Source: Gammaproteobacteria bacterium (GTDB taxonomy: Bacteria > Pseudomonadota > Gammaproteobacteria > PIWD01). Taken from it: 43,169 nt of DNA. The notes under the pieces were generated by a model. That model worked only from the letters and a program-made list of their open reading frames with translations. It was not told the origin of the DNA and ran no database searches. Shown piece after piece: positions 1 to 8,226 of the stretch. Within the stretch, counting starts at the first letter, position 1, and each line of letters begins with the position of its first letter. The stretch covers positions 1 to 43,169 of the forward strand of contig PIWD01000010.1 in NCBI GenBank assembly GCA_003354005.1, written 5' to 3'. Both the position numbers and the translations under genes were made by a program.

Positions 1-512
1 TGTTTGAGAATCCAGTTTGGGCTAAAGAGCAATTTTTACAACCCTTTCATCTAGTAGATATCCAGCAAGAATCAGATGAAGCGATTTTACAACATGATGA
101 TGCTGCCACACTTGAAATGCTTCAAAAGCATATCTATGACAGTGATATTGGTATTGCTGTGAAAAAACTAAAAGAATCAGGCTGTTTAAAAAACATTGAA
201 ATAAAATATGGTGATCTTACTAAATTTGTTGTAAAATATACGCTTGTGAAAGGTGATTCTCCCAATAAGTCAAAAGTCGTTGAAGACTTATGCGATACAC
301 TGTCGGAGGACAAGAGAGGTGAAATTATGTCAATAGCCCAACAAATTCATCAAGAAGGTCGTAGAGAAGGCATAGAAGAGGGCAGTAAAAAAACTATTAA
401 ACATATCGCGATGCGCTTACTTCAACAAAGACAATCTAAAAAAATCGTAGCTCAAGTAACAGGGCTGTCCGATAAAGATCTAGCGGAACTAATGGAAGAA
501 AAACAAAACTAA
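1..512 (+). CDS. Rpn-family (YhgA-like) recombination-promoting nuclease, 3' part only
   Basis: The reading frame is open from base 3 to the stop at 510-512, so the window begins inside the gene. The visible part contains a 'PFHLVDI' stretch, 'EAILQHDDAATLEMLQKHI', and a C-terminal 'EGRREGIEEG' tail followed by a short helix-turn-helix-like end. This order is typical of Rpn / 'PD-(D/E)XK nuclease family transposase' proteins. The catalytic PD-(D/E)XK core should lie upstream of the window. Family members are RecA-independent DNA nucleases, often in multicopy mobile families. An internal ATG at 117 exists but is not a credible start because homology continues upstream of it. The gene is followed directly by one copy of the hairpin repeat described below. 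Confidence 0.8.
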   Translation, partial: FENPVWAKEQFLQPFHLVDIQQESDEAILQHDDAATLEMLQKHIYDSDIGIAVKKLKESGCLKNIEIKYGDLTKFVVKYTLVKGDSPNKSKVVEDLCDTLSEDKRGEIMSIAQQIHQEGRREGIEEGSKKTIKHIAMRLLQQRQSKKIVAQVTGLSDKDLAELMEEKQN

Positions 513-513
513 A

Positions 514-551
514 CTGATGCTCCCCCTGACTTTAGACATGGGGAATATCAG
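514..551 (-). repeat. Hairpin repeat copy A (CTGAT...CCCC/GGGG...ATCAG)
   Basis: This palindrome has outer arms CTGAT/ATCAG and inner arms CCCC/GGGG around a TCTAAAG-type loop, and lies 2 bp after the Rpn stop codon. It belongs to a family with copies at 18443, 29629 and 36784. Orientation is minus relative to the 18.4-kb copy. It could act as a terminator for the upstream gene. The architecture resembles ends of IS200/IS605 elements or the REP/PATE-like non-autonomous derivatives they mobilise, but that is inference. Confidence 0.55.
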
Positions 552-652
552 TTTCCAGCTCCCTCAAAACATCTTCACGCAGTATTTTCAGGAACTAAAA
601 TTGTATTTAGAGGAAGTTTTGTGCTCATTTTTGGCAATGTTCTGAAAGTGTA
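552..652. other. Short intergenic stretch with a solitary repeat tail
   Basis: No gene was found. Bases 623-637 read GCTCATTTTTGGCAA. This is the conserved flank that follows the hairpin in the copies at 18.4 and 29.6 kb, but here it lies about 70 bp away and in the opposite orientation to hairpin A. This may be what remains of a small element whose two ends have separated. Confidence 0.35.
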
Positions 653-681
653 TTGACGAATCCGTTCTATTGAGCGATAAT
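653..681 (+). promoter_or_regulatory. Sigma70 promoter of erpA-fba-engB
   Basis: TTGACG at 653-658 and GATAAT at 676-681 are separated by exactly 17 bases, one mismatch from consensus in each box. Transcription would start near 688, some 25 bases before the erpA ATG. It is the best promoter seen in the window. No obvious IscR-type operator was recognised over it. Confidence 0.75.
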
Positions 682-712
682 GTAGGGGTTGTCAAGTGAT
701 GACGAGGTAGAC

Positions 713-1075
713 ATGGCAATACAATCGATAGAGTTAACTGATCAGGCAGCACATAAAATTTTTCAGTTGCTGAAGGAAGAGAATGACTTTACGTTCTGTT
801 TGCGCGTCTATATCAGAGGGGGTGGATGCTCTGGCTTTCAGTATAATTTTGCGTTTGACAAATCAATTCGCAATGATGATTTTGTGACTAAAAAAACTAT
901 CTATCAGGCAGCAGACAAACCTTTTACCGTACGTGTTTTAGTTGACCCAATTAGTCTACAATATTTAAATGATGCTAAGATTGATTATCAATATGATTTA
1001 AGTGGTGAAAGATTTGTTGTGCATAACCCTAATACTAAGACAACCTGTGGTTGTGGCTCATCTTTTGCAGTATGA
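713..1075 (+). CDS. erpA: Iron-sulfur cluster insertion protein ErpA (A-type carrier)
   Basis: ErpA is an A-type carrier that hands [2Fe-2S]/[4Fe-4S] clusters to apo-enzymes in the cytoplasm. The 120-residue product has the family signature: 'RGGGCSGFQY' supplies the first cluster-ligand cysteine, and 'TTCGCGSSF' near the C-terminus supplies the other two. 'DPISLQYL' and 'FVVHNPN' are also typical and favour ErpA over IscA/SufA. The ATG at 713 is chosen because homology starts there and a GACGAGG ribosome site lies 5-11 bases upstream. An in-frame TTG at 689 would add eight non-conserved residues. First gene of a likely erpA-fba-engB unit, 42 bases before fba. Confidence 0.93.
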   Translation: MAIQSIELTDQAAHKIFQLLKEENDFTFCLRVYIRGGGCSGFQYNFAFDKSIRNDDFVTKKTIYQAADKPFTVRVLVDPISLQYLNDAKIDYQYDLSGERFVVHNPNTKTTCGCGSSFAV

Positions 1076-1117
1076 TAGGATACGATATAGTTTACTTTTG
1101 GTGAAATGGAGTAAGTA

Positions 1118-2197
1118 ATGGCCTTAATAACCCTCAGACAGCTACTTGACTACGCAGCAGAAAATGATATTGGTGTCCCAGCTTTTAATGCCAATAACTT
1201 AGAACAGGTGCGTGCCATCATGCTTGCTGCTGAACGCACACAAAGCCCCGTTATTATTCAAGCATCTGCTGGTGCACGAACGTATGCAGGCTCAGAGTTT
1301 ATACGTCATCTCATCCTTGCTGCCACTCGTGAATGGGCAAATATCCCTATTTGTTTACATCAAGACCATGGTGCTTCGCCAGGTGTTTGTATACGCTCCT
1401 TACAATTAGGGTTTACCTCAGTGATGATGGATGGTTCGCTTGAAGAAGACATGAAAACACCTTCAACGTATGACTATAACGTAGATGTTACACGTCAAGT
1501 TGTCGAGGTTGCACATGCCTGCGGTGCTTCAGTTGAAGGTGAATTAGGTTGTTTAGGCTCGTTAGAAACCCGTATTGCTGGGAAAGAAGATGGTTCCGGG
1601 GCTGAGGGTGAATTAACCGAAATACAACTACTCACCGACCCAGAACAAGCTGCTAATTTTGTTAAAGCAACACAAGTAGATGCATTAGCGATTGCTATTG
1701 GCACGAGTCATGGTGCCTATAAATTTAGTCGTCCACCTACTAGTGAAATTTTGGCTATTGACCGAATTAAAGCCATTCACCAGCGTATCCCTAATACACA
1801 TCTCGTAATGCATGGCTCATCCTCTGTGCCACAAGAATGTCTGGCTATTATCAATGAATTTGGGGGAAATATACCAGAAACATATGGCGTGCCTGTTTCT
1901 GAGATACAAGAAGGCATCCTGCACGGTGTCCGTAAGATAAATATTGATACAGACTTGCGTCTTGCTGCAACTGGCGCAATCCGCCGTTATCTAGCGCAAA
2001 ATCCTGGAGTATTTGATCCACGCAAATACTTAGGGAAAGCACAAGATGCGATGTCAGACATTTGTGAACAACGCTTTGTTGCTTTTGGTTCCGCTGGTCA
2101 TGCCTCAAAATTAAATTGTACACCTATGGAAAAAATGTGGCAGTGTTATCAGAAAAATGAGCTAGTTCAACATGTCCAAGAAAATATCGTTGTATAA
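1118..2197 (+). CDS. fba: Class II fructose-1,6-bisphosphate aldolase (Calvin-cycle subtype)
   Basis: This cytoplasmic Zn-dependent aldolase interconverts fructose-1,6-bisphosphate with DHAP and glyceraldehyde-3-phosphate. The 359-residue length and the motifs 'LHQDHGAS' (metal His and catalytic Asp region, about residues 80-87), 'DGSLEED', '[11 protein letters not shown]', 'THGAYKF', 'HGSSSVP' and 'NIDTDLRLA' match the longer Calvin-cycle-type class II aldolases used by many gammaproteobacteria, including Coxiella. The ribosome site GGAG lies about 7 bases before the ATG. The 3' end overlaps engB by 26 bases, so translation may be coupled. A 107-bp inverted copy of bases 1316-1422, which encode the active-site His region, sits at 9852-9958. 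Confidence 0.95.
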   Translation: MALITLRQLLDYAAENDIGVPAFNANNLEQVRAIMLAAERTQSPVIIQASAGARTYAGSEFIRHLILAATREWANIPICLHQDHGASPGVCIRSLQLGFTSVMMDGSLEEDMKTPSTYDYNVDVTRQVVEVAHACGASVEGELGCLGSLETRIAGKEDGSGAEGELTEIQLLTDPEQAANFVKATQVDALAIAIGTSHGAYKFSRPPTSEILAIDRIKAIHQRIPNTHLVMHGSSSVPQECLAIINEFGGNIPETYGVPVSEIQEGILHGVRKINIDTDLRLAATGAIRRYLAQNPGVFDPRKYLGKAQDAMSDICEQRFVAFGSAGHASKLNCTPMEKMWQCYQKNELVQHVQENIVV

Positions 2198-2804
2198 ATC
2201 ACAATTCGATTACCCACGTCTTACATTTCTAACTACGGCTGTTACTTTGTCTGATTTACCCACTGATCAAGGCTATGAGATTGCTGTTATAGGTCGTTCC
2301 AATAGTGGAAAGTCGACATTTCTTAATTGTATTGCTAACCAACGCCAACTTGCACGTACAAGTAAAATGCCAGGGCGCACACAATTTATTAATTTATTTA
2401 AACTTGATGAGGAACGCCGATTGGTCGATCTGCCTGGCTACGGTTACGCAAAAGCAGCGTACAGTAAGATTTCTGCTTGGCAACGGCTGACAAATAGTTA
2501 CTTAGATCGTCGTCAATGCCTCTGTAGTTTAATACTGCTTATGGACTGTCGCCATCCATTACAAAGTAGTGACCAACAGATCATAGAATGGTCCATGAAT
2601 AGCCAATTACCCCTGTATATCGTCCTAACAAAAATTGATAAAATAAGTCGTAACGTCCTCACCCAAACCCAATTTCGACTACAACAATTACTTCCACCCA
2701 CTTATGCGCAAAGCATTACACCATTTTCAGCTAAAACATGCCACAATTTACCCGAAGTGTATCAAGTATTTGACAAACTATTTCTAAACACTCCCTGTGG
2801 ATAA
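2172..2804 (+). CDS. engB: Ribosome-biogenesis GTPase EngB/YsxC (YihA)
   Basis: EngB is an essential TRAFAC-class GTPase that helps assemble the 50S subunit. In the 210-residue product G1 is 'GRSNSGKST' (about 41-49), switch I lies in '[11 protein letters not shown]', G3 is '[10 protein letters not shown]' (about 77-86), G4 is 'LTKIDK' and G5 is 'PFSAKT'. 'LPGYGYAK' is diagnostic of EngB. The ATG at 2172 lies inside the end of fba. The first ~15 residues are poorly conserved, so an internal start is possible. Last protein gene before tRNA-Thr. Confidence 0.93.
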   Translation: MSKKISLYKSQFDYPRLTFLTTAVTLSDLPTDQGYEIAVIGRSNSGKSTFLNCIANQRQLARTSKMPGRTQFINLFKLDEERRLVDLPGYGYAKAAYSKISAWQRLTNSYLDRRQCLCSLILLMDCRHPLQSSDQQIIEWSMNSQLPLYIVLTKIDKISRNVLTQTQFRLQQLLPPTYAQSITPFSAKTCHNLPEVYQVFDKLFLNTPCG

Positions 2805-2897
2805 AAAGATTGACCAGCAGTGTCAGTACTGCTACTATCTTAGGAGATGGGTCGTTGGCTCTTTTTTTGTGTGTCTTTCTTCCCTGTTATCAACATT

Positions 2898-2970
2898 GCT
2901 GGCGTAGCTCAGTTGGCAGAGCAGCTGATTTGTAATCAGTCGGTCGTAGGTTCGAATCCTATCGCCAGCT
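2898..2970 (+). tRNA. tRNA-Thr (anticodon UGU)
   Basis: A complete cloverleaf can be drawn. The 7-bp acceptor stem GCTGGCG/CGCCAGC pairs 2898-2904 with 2963-2969. The D arm contains TAGCTCAGTTGG..., and the anticodon stem-loop has TGT at 2931-2933 in loop TTTGTAA. The T arm has the GTTCGAATC signature at 2950-2958. The discriminator is T at 2970, followed by TCA, so the CCA end is not encoded. It stands alone between engB and the convergent cpoB gene. A T-rich run follows within 20 bases and may terminate it. No integrase gene is next to it. Confidence 0.95.
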
Positions 2971-3021
2971 TCAAGTCGTTTTTTTGAATGAATTCTCGGA
3001 GGCTTGTTCCAGGCTTGCAGG

Positions 3022-3726
3022 TTAAATTTCCTTGAGTTTCTGTTTTGCCTCTTTAGCATACCGATTTTTAGGATAAAGCTTAATTAATTTTTGAAAATTT
3101 TGCTTGCTTTGTTGTTTCTGTCCGTTAAGCTGATAGATAGAACCTAACCAGTAGTAGGCATTTGCAGCATAAGGGCTACTTTTGTGGTGATGTATAATAT
3201 TTTCTAATAGTGCAATTGCTTTTTTGTAGTGTTGCTTTTTCATAAGTGATAATGCTTGATTGTATTGCTTTTTGTACGTTAGCTTATGAACTCTATTTGA
3301 GTTCGATGCAACATGCTTACTGGTTTTGAGGTGGTTTATTTGTTTAGTTAGCAGGCTTATTTTCTGATGTGTTACCTGGTCAGTTTTTGCTTGCTGTGCT
3401 TTTAGTGTGGCGATCAATTTCTCTTGCTCAGAAAGCTTGTCCTGTAGACGATAGGTTTCTTGTTGCAATTTTTCAAGATTAGCAACTAAATTAATTTCTG
3501 TATAATAGTGCAGCTCATTTTCTAAACGCTTAATACGTTTCGATAGATACGCTGCATTATCGGTGTATTCAACGACAGGAGCCAATGATGCACACACATG
3601 AGCCATCGGAAACCATATAAAGCAAAGCAATAAAAGAGCAAGGCTTTCTCCAATATATTGAATGGGCAACTTTGATGTTATATACAAACGACAAGACTTT
3701 GTTTCTCTTATTTGTTTATCATCCAT
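3022..3726 (-). CDS. cpoB: Tol-Pal system protein CpoB/YbgF
   Basis: CpoB is a periplasmic protein that links Tol-Pal to cell-wall synthesis at the septum. The 234-residue product has a hydrophobic segment at about 28-46 ending in an 'HVCASLA' cleavage-like site. Next comes a coiled coil (about 60-130, rich in Lys/Gln/Glu/Leu heptads), as in the YbgF trimerisation domain. The C-terminus holds TPR/'YbgF' repeats (about 147-234; 'YNQALSLMKKQHYKKAIALLENI', 'NAYYWLGSIYQLNG', 'AKEAKQKL'). It is the last gene of the minus-strand tol unit, 41 bases after pal. The 27 residues before the hydrophobic segment are unusually long for a signal peptide, so the start may be further in. Confidence 0.88.
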   Translation of the reverse strand: MDDKQIRETKSCRLYITSKLPIQYIGESLALLLLCFIWFPMAHVCASLAPVVEYTDNAAYLSKRIKRLENELHYYTEINLVANLEKLQQETYRLQDKLSEQEKLIATLKAQQAKTDQVTHQKISLLTKQINHLKTSKHVASNSNRVHKLTYKKQYNQALSLMKKQHYKKAIALLENIIHHHKSSPYAANAYYWLGSIYQLNGQKQQSKQNFQKLIKLYPKNRYAKEAKQKLKEI

Positions 3727-3767
3727 AATCTAACCAAAGTTTATATTGTTAGCTTCCACCTAAGGCA

Positions 3768-4304
3768 CTAGTGCGGTAAATAAGTTATCACGACACGGCG
3801 ATTTTTTTGCCATGCCGTCTCAGTATGACCCAATACAGCAGGCTTCTGTGAACCAAAGCTGATTAATTTGAGTTGTTTGTTAGCAATGCCATGTTTTTTT
3901 AGGAAGTTAGAGATGGCCTTCGCACGACGCCAACCAAGTGCAATATTATACTCTGGGCTGCCTCGCTCATCAGTATGGCCTGCTAGGTGTAAAGATTTAT
4001 CAGGGTTGATTAGAAGATATTCAGCCTGTTTTTTTAATGAATTCTCTATATTTTGATGCAGTTCGCTACTATCAAAATCAAAATAATAAACTTGATTTTT
4101 CCCCACAACACCTGATTCATCCTGTATTGTTTGTTCTTCTTCAAGAAGCACCATATCTTCACCTGAAATTCGCTCCTGGGCAAGCTGGTGTGATAATTCT
4201 TTACCAGTAGGTCCTTCTAAGGATGAACAGGCTCCCAAGGTGAGCAATAAAATAAAACTTAACCCTTGTATCACATAGGTTGTTTTACGAACGATGTTTA
4301 GCAT
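3768..4304 (-). CDS. pal: Peptidoglycan-associated lipoprotein Pal
   Basis: Pal is an outer-membrane lipoprotein that binds peptidoglycan and TolB/TolA. The 178-residue product has a lipoprotein signal peptide ending in the lipobox 'LGAC' (about residue 26) and a linker. It then has an OmpA-like domain with 'YYFDFDSSEL', 'LAGHTDERGSPEYN' (peptidoglycan-binding loop) and 'LGWRRAKAISNFL'. It sits 15 bases downstream of tolB, with a GGAG ribosome site. Length and motif order are normal for Pal. Confidence 0.95.
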   Translation of the reverse strand: MLNIVRKTTYVIQGLSFILLLTLGACSSLEGPTGKELSHQLAQERISGEDMVLLEEEQTIQDESGVVGKNQVYYFDFDSSELHQNIENSLKKQAEYLLINPDKSLHLAGHTDERGSPEYNIALGWRRAKAISNFLKKHGIANKQLKLISFGSQKPAVLGHTETAWQKNRRVVITYLPH

Positions 4305-4319
4305 AAATATCTCCTCTAA

Positions 4320-5645
4320 CTACAATGCGTGTACGATGAACGGCGACCAGGCTGGTGCTTGAACATCACCAACTTTTGTTGGCAAACGTAGCCGTACTTG
4401 ACCATCAGCAGATGTCATGCCCAACATGCGACGGTTACTATATATAGTGGCATATAGTATCATATTTCCGTTAGGAGCAATACAGGGGGAACTATTGAGT
4501 GAGGATAATTTTTCACTCAGTAATTGAATATGTGAATTTTCTAACTGTTGTACAGCAATTGTGAAATAAAGGCCTTGACGATGGATCATCACTATCCTCT
4601 TGGCATCAGGAAAAAAAGAGGCATGCGCATTATATGAACCTTGATGTGTGACGCGTTTAATTTGCATTGATTTGAGAAAGAACTGATAAATTTGCGGGGT
4701 TCCGCTCCGATTCGAAGTAAATAGCAATGATTGACCATTTGGAGCCCAACTCGGTTCAGTATCAATTGACCAACCATGGGTTAATTGGCGTAAGCGTCGA
4801 TTACGTAGGTTGAATAAATAAAGCTTGGAATAACCGTCTTTTGTGGATACAAATGCTAATTTTTTGCCATCAGGAGACCAAGTTGGTGCACTATTATTAC
4901 CTGGGTAATGAATGACCCGCTTACGTTTATGTGTCCATAAATTGTGTACGAAGATATTAGCGTGTTGATTTTCAAAAGAGACATAAGCAATTTGTTTGCC
5001 ATTCGATGCCCAAGCTGGTGACATAATAGGTTCTTCAGAACTTAGTAATACCTCAGCATTTGCACTGTCTATATCGGAGACAATGAGTTGATAGCGCGTA
5101 CGACGTGGTGAGGGATGTTGTGTGAGAACATAGGCAATACGCGTAGAGAAAATACCAGCTAGCCCCGTCAGTTCTTGATAAATGTGATCACTAATGCGAT
5201 GCGCTGTTGCTCGCCAGTTTCTTTTTAGCCCTAATGTTTGCTTAGTCTTGGCTTGTGTTTTTTTATGATCTTGTGATTGGAGTCGATAGGGATTCATTAG
5301 TTGATAGCGAATAGTTGGGCGTTGATGTACGTTATAAATTTTAGCATCAAGCAGTAAATCAACATTTTCTTGTTTGAGTTGTGCATGTGATGGGTGCTTT
5401 TTGAATGAAATAACATCAAACAAGCCACTATGCTCAAGATCTTTTTGAATCAGATGTTGGGTTTTTTGACTAAGTGCTTTCAATATTGGGGAAGACTTAA
5501 AATCTATAAAACCAACAGTTAACTTTTGTTCAGTTCCCTTCGTTAGTCTGAGCTGCAGCGCACCACAAGCCAATGATGAGAAAGTCAGGACTATTATCAT
5601 AAAAAACAAAAGTAAGTGGCGTTTAAGCAAGGATACGGTCATCAC
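4320..5645 (-). CDS. tolB: Tol-Pal translocation protein TolB
   Basis: TolB is a periplasmic beta-propeller protein that shuttles between Pal and TolA. The 441-residue product has an N-terminal hydrophobic signal segment (about 8-28) and a TolB N-domain ('VGFIDFKSSP...'). A six-bladed propeller follows, with repeated 'SPAWASNGKQIAYVSF', 'APTWSPDGKKLAFVST', 'EPSWAPNGQSLLFTS' and 'APAWSPF' blades. Translation may begin at GTG 5645 or the next codon, ATG 5642. Ten bases separate it from tolA. Length agrees with the family. Confidence 0.94.
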   Translation of the reverse strand: MMTVSLLKRHLLLFFMIIVLTFSSLACGALQLRLTKGTEQKLTVGFIDFKSSPILKALSQKTQHLIQKDLEHSGLFDVISFKKHPSHAQLKQENVDLLLDAKIYNVHQRPTIRYQLMNPYRLQSQDHKKTQAKTKQTLGLKRNWRATAHRISDHIYQELTGLAGIFSTRIAYVLTQHPSPRRTRYQLIVSDIDSANAEVLLSSEEPIMSPAWASNGKQIAYVSFENQHANIFVHNLWTHKRKRVIHYPGNNSAPTWSPDGKKLAFVSTKDGYSKLYLFNLRNRRLRQLTHGWSIDTEPSWAPNGQSLLFTSNRSGTPQIYQFFLKSMQIKRVTHQGSYNAHASFFPDAKRIVMIHRQGLYFTIAVQQLENSHIQLLSEKLSSLNSSPCIAPNGNMILYATIYSNRRMLGMTSADGQVRLRLPTKVGDVQAPAWSPFIVHAL

Positions 5646-5655
5646 AAAGCCTGTA

Positions 5656-6480
5656 TTAATTTGGGGACATAACCTTCTCAGGCTGTACTATTAAATGTAT
5701 ATTGCGGAAGGTACGAAATGCCTGCTTATCATGTGGCACAGGCAATGGCGATGCTTTGAGCACAGCAATCTCCGCAGAATGGTCAAGTGCTGCATGACCA
5801 CTGCTATGAATAATGCGTACCTGAAGTACAGTGCCATCAGAAGCAATTTTTAATTGTAATTCACAATACTGATGCACGCCAACATTCGGTGGAATGCGCC
5901 AATAACTCCCAATATGCTTTAATAACCTTTGTTTGTAAAGTGCGATTGCTTGTATTTCTCGACTATGAGCAACTAAATGTGCTTCTTCTGCTTGAATTTG
6001 CTGTTGTAGCATACGTTCAAGTGCTCGCTTATCAATTTTAGTATCCTGATTTTGTGTTTGAGACAATTTATGTGGCCTATGGATAGGGGTTGATGGTGGG
6101 GCTGAGTGTTTCTTTGTCTGGTGGGATGATGGTGTGGTGATTGGTGCTTTTTTAGTTTTATGTACAATGGGCATCTGTTTGTGTGTTGATTTTGGTGTTG
6201 GCTTAACAGACGATTTGATATCAGTGGGCACTTGATTAGAATGCACTTCCACCAGATGTGGAGGGTGCTTTTTATCAGCTTGTATTTTCGGGCGATCAAA
6301 GTGAGAATCCTCGATCAGCGTTATTTCAGCTGATGTGTCATAGCTTTGGTGCAATATCAAGCTTGGAGAAAAGTGATTTAAATCACACAATGCAAGAAAA
6401 AATAGAACATGCAGCCCACAAGCAATAAGTGCGGCCCGATAGGTATTGTGATCATTATATAAGTTGACCACTGTATTCAA
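5656..6480 (-). CDS. tolA: Cell-envelope integrity protein TolA
   Basis: TolA is an inner-membrane protein spanning the periplasm and coupling TolQR proton flow to TolB-Pal. The 274-residue product has one N-terminal membrane helix (about 15-33). A long Pro/Lys/His/Thr/Ser-rich middle (about 60-160) replaces the usual Ala/Lys/Glu-rich helix. The C-terminal TonB/TolA domain has 'YWRIPPNVGVHQYCELQLKIASDGTVLQVRIIHSSGHAALDHSAEIAVLKASPLPVP' in order. The start is TTG at 6480 or GTG at 6471, and the 5' end overlaps xth by 26 bases. tolQ and tolR, normally immediately upstream, are absent here. Confidence 0.87.
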   Translation of the reverse strand: MNTVVNLYNDHNTYRAALIACGLHVLFFLALCDLNHFSPSLILHQSYDTSAEITLIEDSHFDRPKIQADKKHPPHLVEVHSNQVPTDIKSSVKPTPKSTHKQMPIVHKTKKAPITTPSSHQTKKHSAPPSTPIHRPHKLSQTQNQDTKIDKRALERMLQQQIQAEEAHLVAHSREIQAIALYKQRLLKHIGSYWRIPPNVGVHQYCELQLKIASDGTVLQVRIIHSSGHAALDHSAEIAVLKASPLPVPHDKQAFRTFRNIHLIVQPEKVMSPN

Positions 6481-7234
6481 CCACTAGGGGAGCATGATCT
6501 GAAAATATCTGTTCTGTATAAATGTCAACCTTAGCAATTTGCTTGGCCAGTGAAGGTGTAACAACTTGGTAGTCAATGCGCCAGCCGACATTATTTTTGC
6601 GAGCACACCCATAATTAGACCACCAGGTATACTGTTCGGGCTGTTTATTAACAGCTCGAAAGGCATCGATCAAGCCATATTGATCAAACAATTTATCCAG
6701 CCAGGCACGCTCTTCAGGTAAAAATCCAGATTTTTTTTGGTTGCTCGACCAATTTTTCAAATCAATTTTCTTGTGGGCAATATTCCAGTCACCACAGATA
6801 ATGAAATTATGACCAATTTTTAGATCTGATTGCAAACGTTTCTCATAATGCGCCATAAAATCAAACTTAACCGCTTGACGCTCAGAGCCACTTGTGCCAG
6901 AAGGCATATAAAGTGATGCTACACTAAGATTGTCAAAGTCAACTTGTAAATAGCGACCTTCTTCATCAGCAACAGGCCAACCCAATCCACGATATATGTT
7001 ATTGGGCTTGTTGCGACAATAAATAGCAACACCACTATAACCCTTTCTTTTGGCAGAGAAAAAATAATTATAATAGCCATCAATATGGAGATCGGGATTC
7101 TCTAAAGCTTCATCTTGTGCTTTGATTTCCTGAAGGCAAATAATATCGACCCGTTGCTTGCGCAGCCAGTCAAAAAACCCCTTGCGTGCAGCAGACCGAA
7201 TGCCGTTGACATTTGCCGAAATAATAGTAGTCAT
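6455..7234 (-). CDS. xth: Exodeoxyribonuclease III (AP endonuclease)
   Basis: This is an EEP-superfamily DNA-repair enzyme that cuts abasic sites and degrades 3' ends. The 259-residue product begins 'MTTIISANVNGIRSAARKGF' and carries the family motifs: 'ICLQEIKAQ' (metal-binding Glu), 'YYNYFFSAKRKGYSGVAIY', 'YMPSG', 'ICGDWNIAH' (catalytic Asp/Asn), 'WWSNYG...NNVGWRIDYQ' and 'SDHAPLVVEY' (catalytic Asp-His). The ATG at 7234 is chosen because homology starts there; an upstream start at 7282 adds 16 unrelated residues. It overlaps tolA and probably heads the minus-strand unit xth-tolA-tolB-pal-cpoB. Confidence 0.93.
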   Translation of the reverse strand: MTTIISANVNGIRSAARKGFFDWLRKQRVDIICLQEIKAQDEALENPDLHIDGYYNYFFSAKRKGYSGVAIYCRNKPNNIYRGLGWPVADEEGRYLQVDFDNLSVASLYMPSGTSGSERQAVKFDFMAHYEKRLQSDLKIGHNFIICGDWNIAHKKIDLKNWSSNQKKSGFLPEERAWLDKLFDQYGLIDAFRAVNKQPEQYTWWSNYGCARKNNVGWRIDYQVVTPSLAKQIAKVDIYTEQIFSDHAPLVVEYSGQLI

Positions 7235-7442
7235 GATGCTCCAATTCAAAAAGTGTTGTACAACCCATCTCATTAACCACAACAGCAGACTAAGGCCACG
7301 GTCAATCAGTACCGTATGGTAACATAAGCTACGTACACACCACAGCTAATATCTAGTTTTTTGTTTTTATTGCTGTAAATCATAACATCAATAAGCTCTG
7401 CAAAAAGCAAAAATAGTGAACCACATTTGCACAACCCGACCA

Positions 7443-8111
7443 CTAACGACCTCGTCGTTTACGCTGTGTCTCAACTTGTCGTTGCTTACGCTTGTGATTC
7501 TCTTCCCACAATATAGATTGTATTTGTTGATAATGATGCTGTGCTAACTTAATGAATTGATGCACTTGCTGGTTGTTGGTTTGGTTATCATAGCGACACA
7601 TCGCGTGGTTACCCTCAATTAAGTAGGTTTTCCAGTCTTTGCGCGCACTGATTAAGTTCATTGTGCAGGTTGTACTAATCGCAAACATGAGTAATAACGG
7701 CCCTAACATCAACTGCCATAGCTCATTATTCATGCTAAAGACCCCAAAGGCGATGAATAAGGGTAACATCACGATCGCAGTACTGTTATTGATTTTTGAA
7801 AATGCTGCAATACTTTTCCTATTAATCGATTTTTTAAGTCGAATCGGAACCTGTTGATCGATTAAAAATAATATCAAGCTGTTATACTTCAGTATTATTT
7901 TCTGAAACCAGCGACTGAATGGACTCCTCGATTCGTAGTGTTGCATAAAACGCTGATAATTTGCTTGTTGATTTTTTAGCATATTCATTAATGTTGCTTG
8001 TGTAATATGCTGCTTATCAATTTGCTTAAGTAGCTGTTTAAGCTCTGCTTGGTGAGGCTGTAACCATTGGTATGCAGGCTGGTTTAGCCATGTCATTGAT
8101 TGCTGTGTCAT
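7443..8111 (-). CDS. Hypothetical two-helix membrane protein
   Basis: I do not recognise this 222-residue product. The N-terminal half is soluble and Gln/His-rich ('MTQQSMTWLNQPAYQWLQPHQAELKQLLKQIDKQHITQATL'). Two membrane segments follow at about 108-126 ('AIVMLPLFIAFGVFSMNN') and 131-150. The tail is basic, Gln/Lys/Arg-rich and ends 'RKRRGR'. AGGAGATAGAC precedes the ATG, a good ribosome site. The strongly positive C-terminus suggests an inner-membrane protein with its tail in the cytoplasm. It is on the same strand as xth but 208 bases upstream of it, and the gap shows nothing codable. Confidence 0.6.
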   Translation of the reverse strand: MTQQSMTWLNQPAYQWLQPHQAELKQLLKQIDKQHITQATLMNMLKNQQANYQRFMQHYESRSPFSRWFQKIILKYNSLILFLIDQQVPIRLKKSINRKSIAAFSKINNSTAIVMLPLFIAFGVFSMNNELWQLMLGPLLLMFAISTTCTMNLISARKDWKTYLIEGNHAMCRYDNQTNNQQVHQFIKLAQHHYQQIQSILWEENHKRKQRQVETQRKRRGR

Positions 8112-8122
8112 GTCTATCTCCT

Positions 8123-8154
8123 GAGGGGAATGCTCCCCTTTTATATTGATTATA
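8123..8154 (-). promoter_or_regulatory. Leader hairpin and -10 box upstream of the 222-residue membrane protein gene
   Basis: On the minus strand a perfect TATAAT (plus-strand complement at 8149-8154) is followed, 9 bases later, by the hairpin AGGGGA-GCAT-TCCCCT (8124-8139). The AGGAG ribosome site comes next. The hairpin would form in the first bases of the mRNA, directly against the ribosome site. Read on the plus strand it ends in TTTTAT and could terminate transcription. No good -35 box was seen. Confidence 0.35.
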
Positions 8155-8226
8155 GAACATTTTTCAGAATAGACAGATATTTTGCAGTTTGGGGGGTGGG
8201 TGTTTTAAGTCAACTTTACTGTACTT

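Noticed and set aside
1495..2123. Minus-strand open frames across fba
   Set aside because: Shadows of fba; no ribosome sites or recognisable protein features.
2898..2970. tRNA-Thr as an integration site
   Set aside because: No integrase and no repeated 3' tRNA segment were found nearby.
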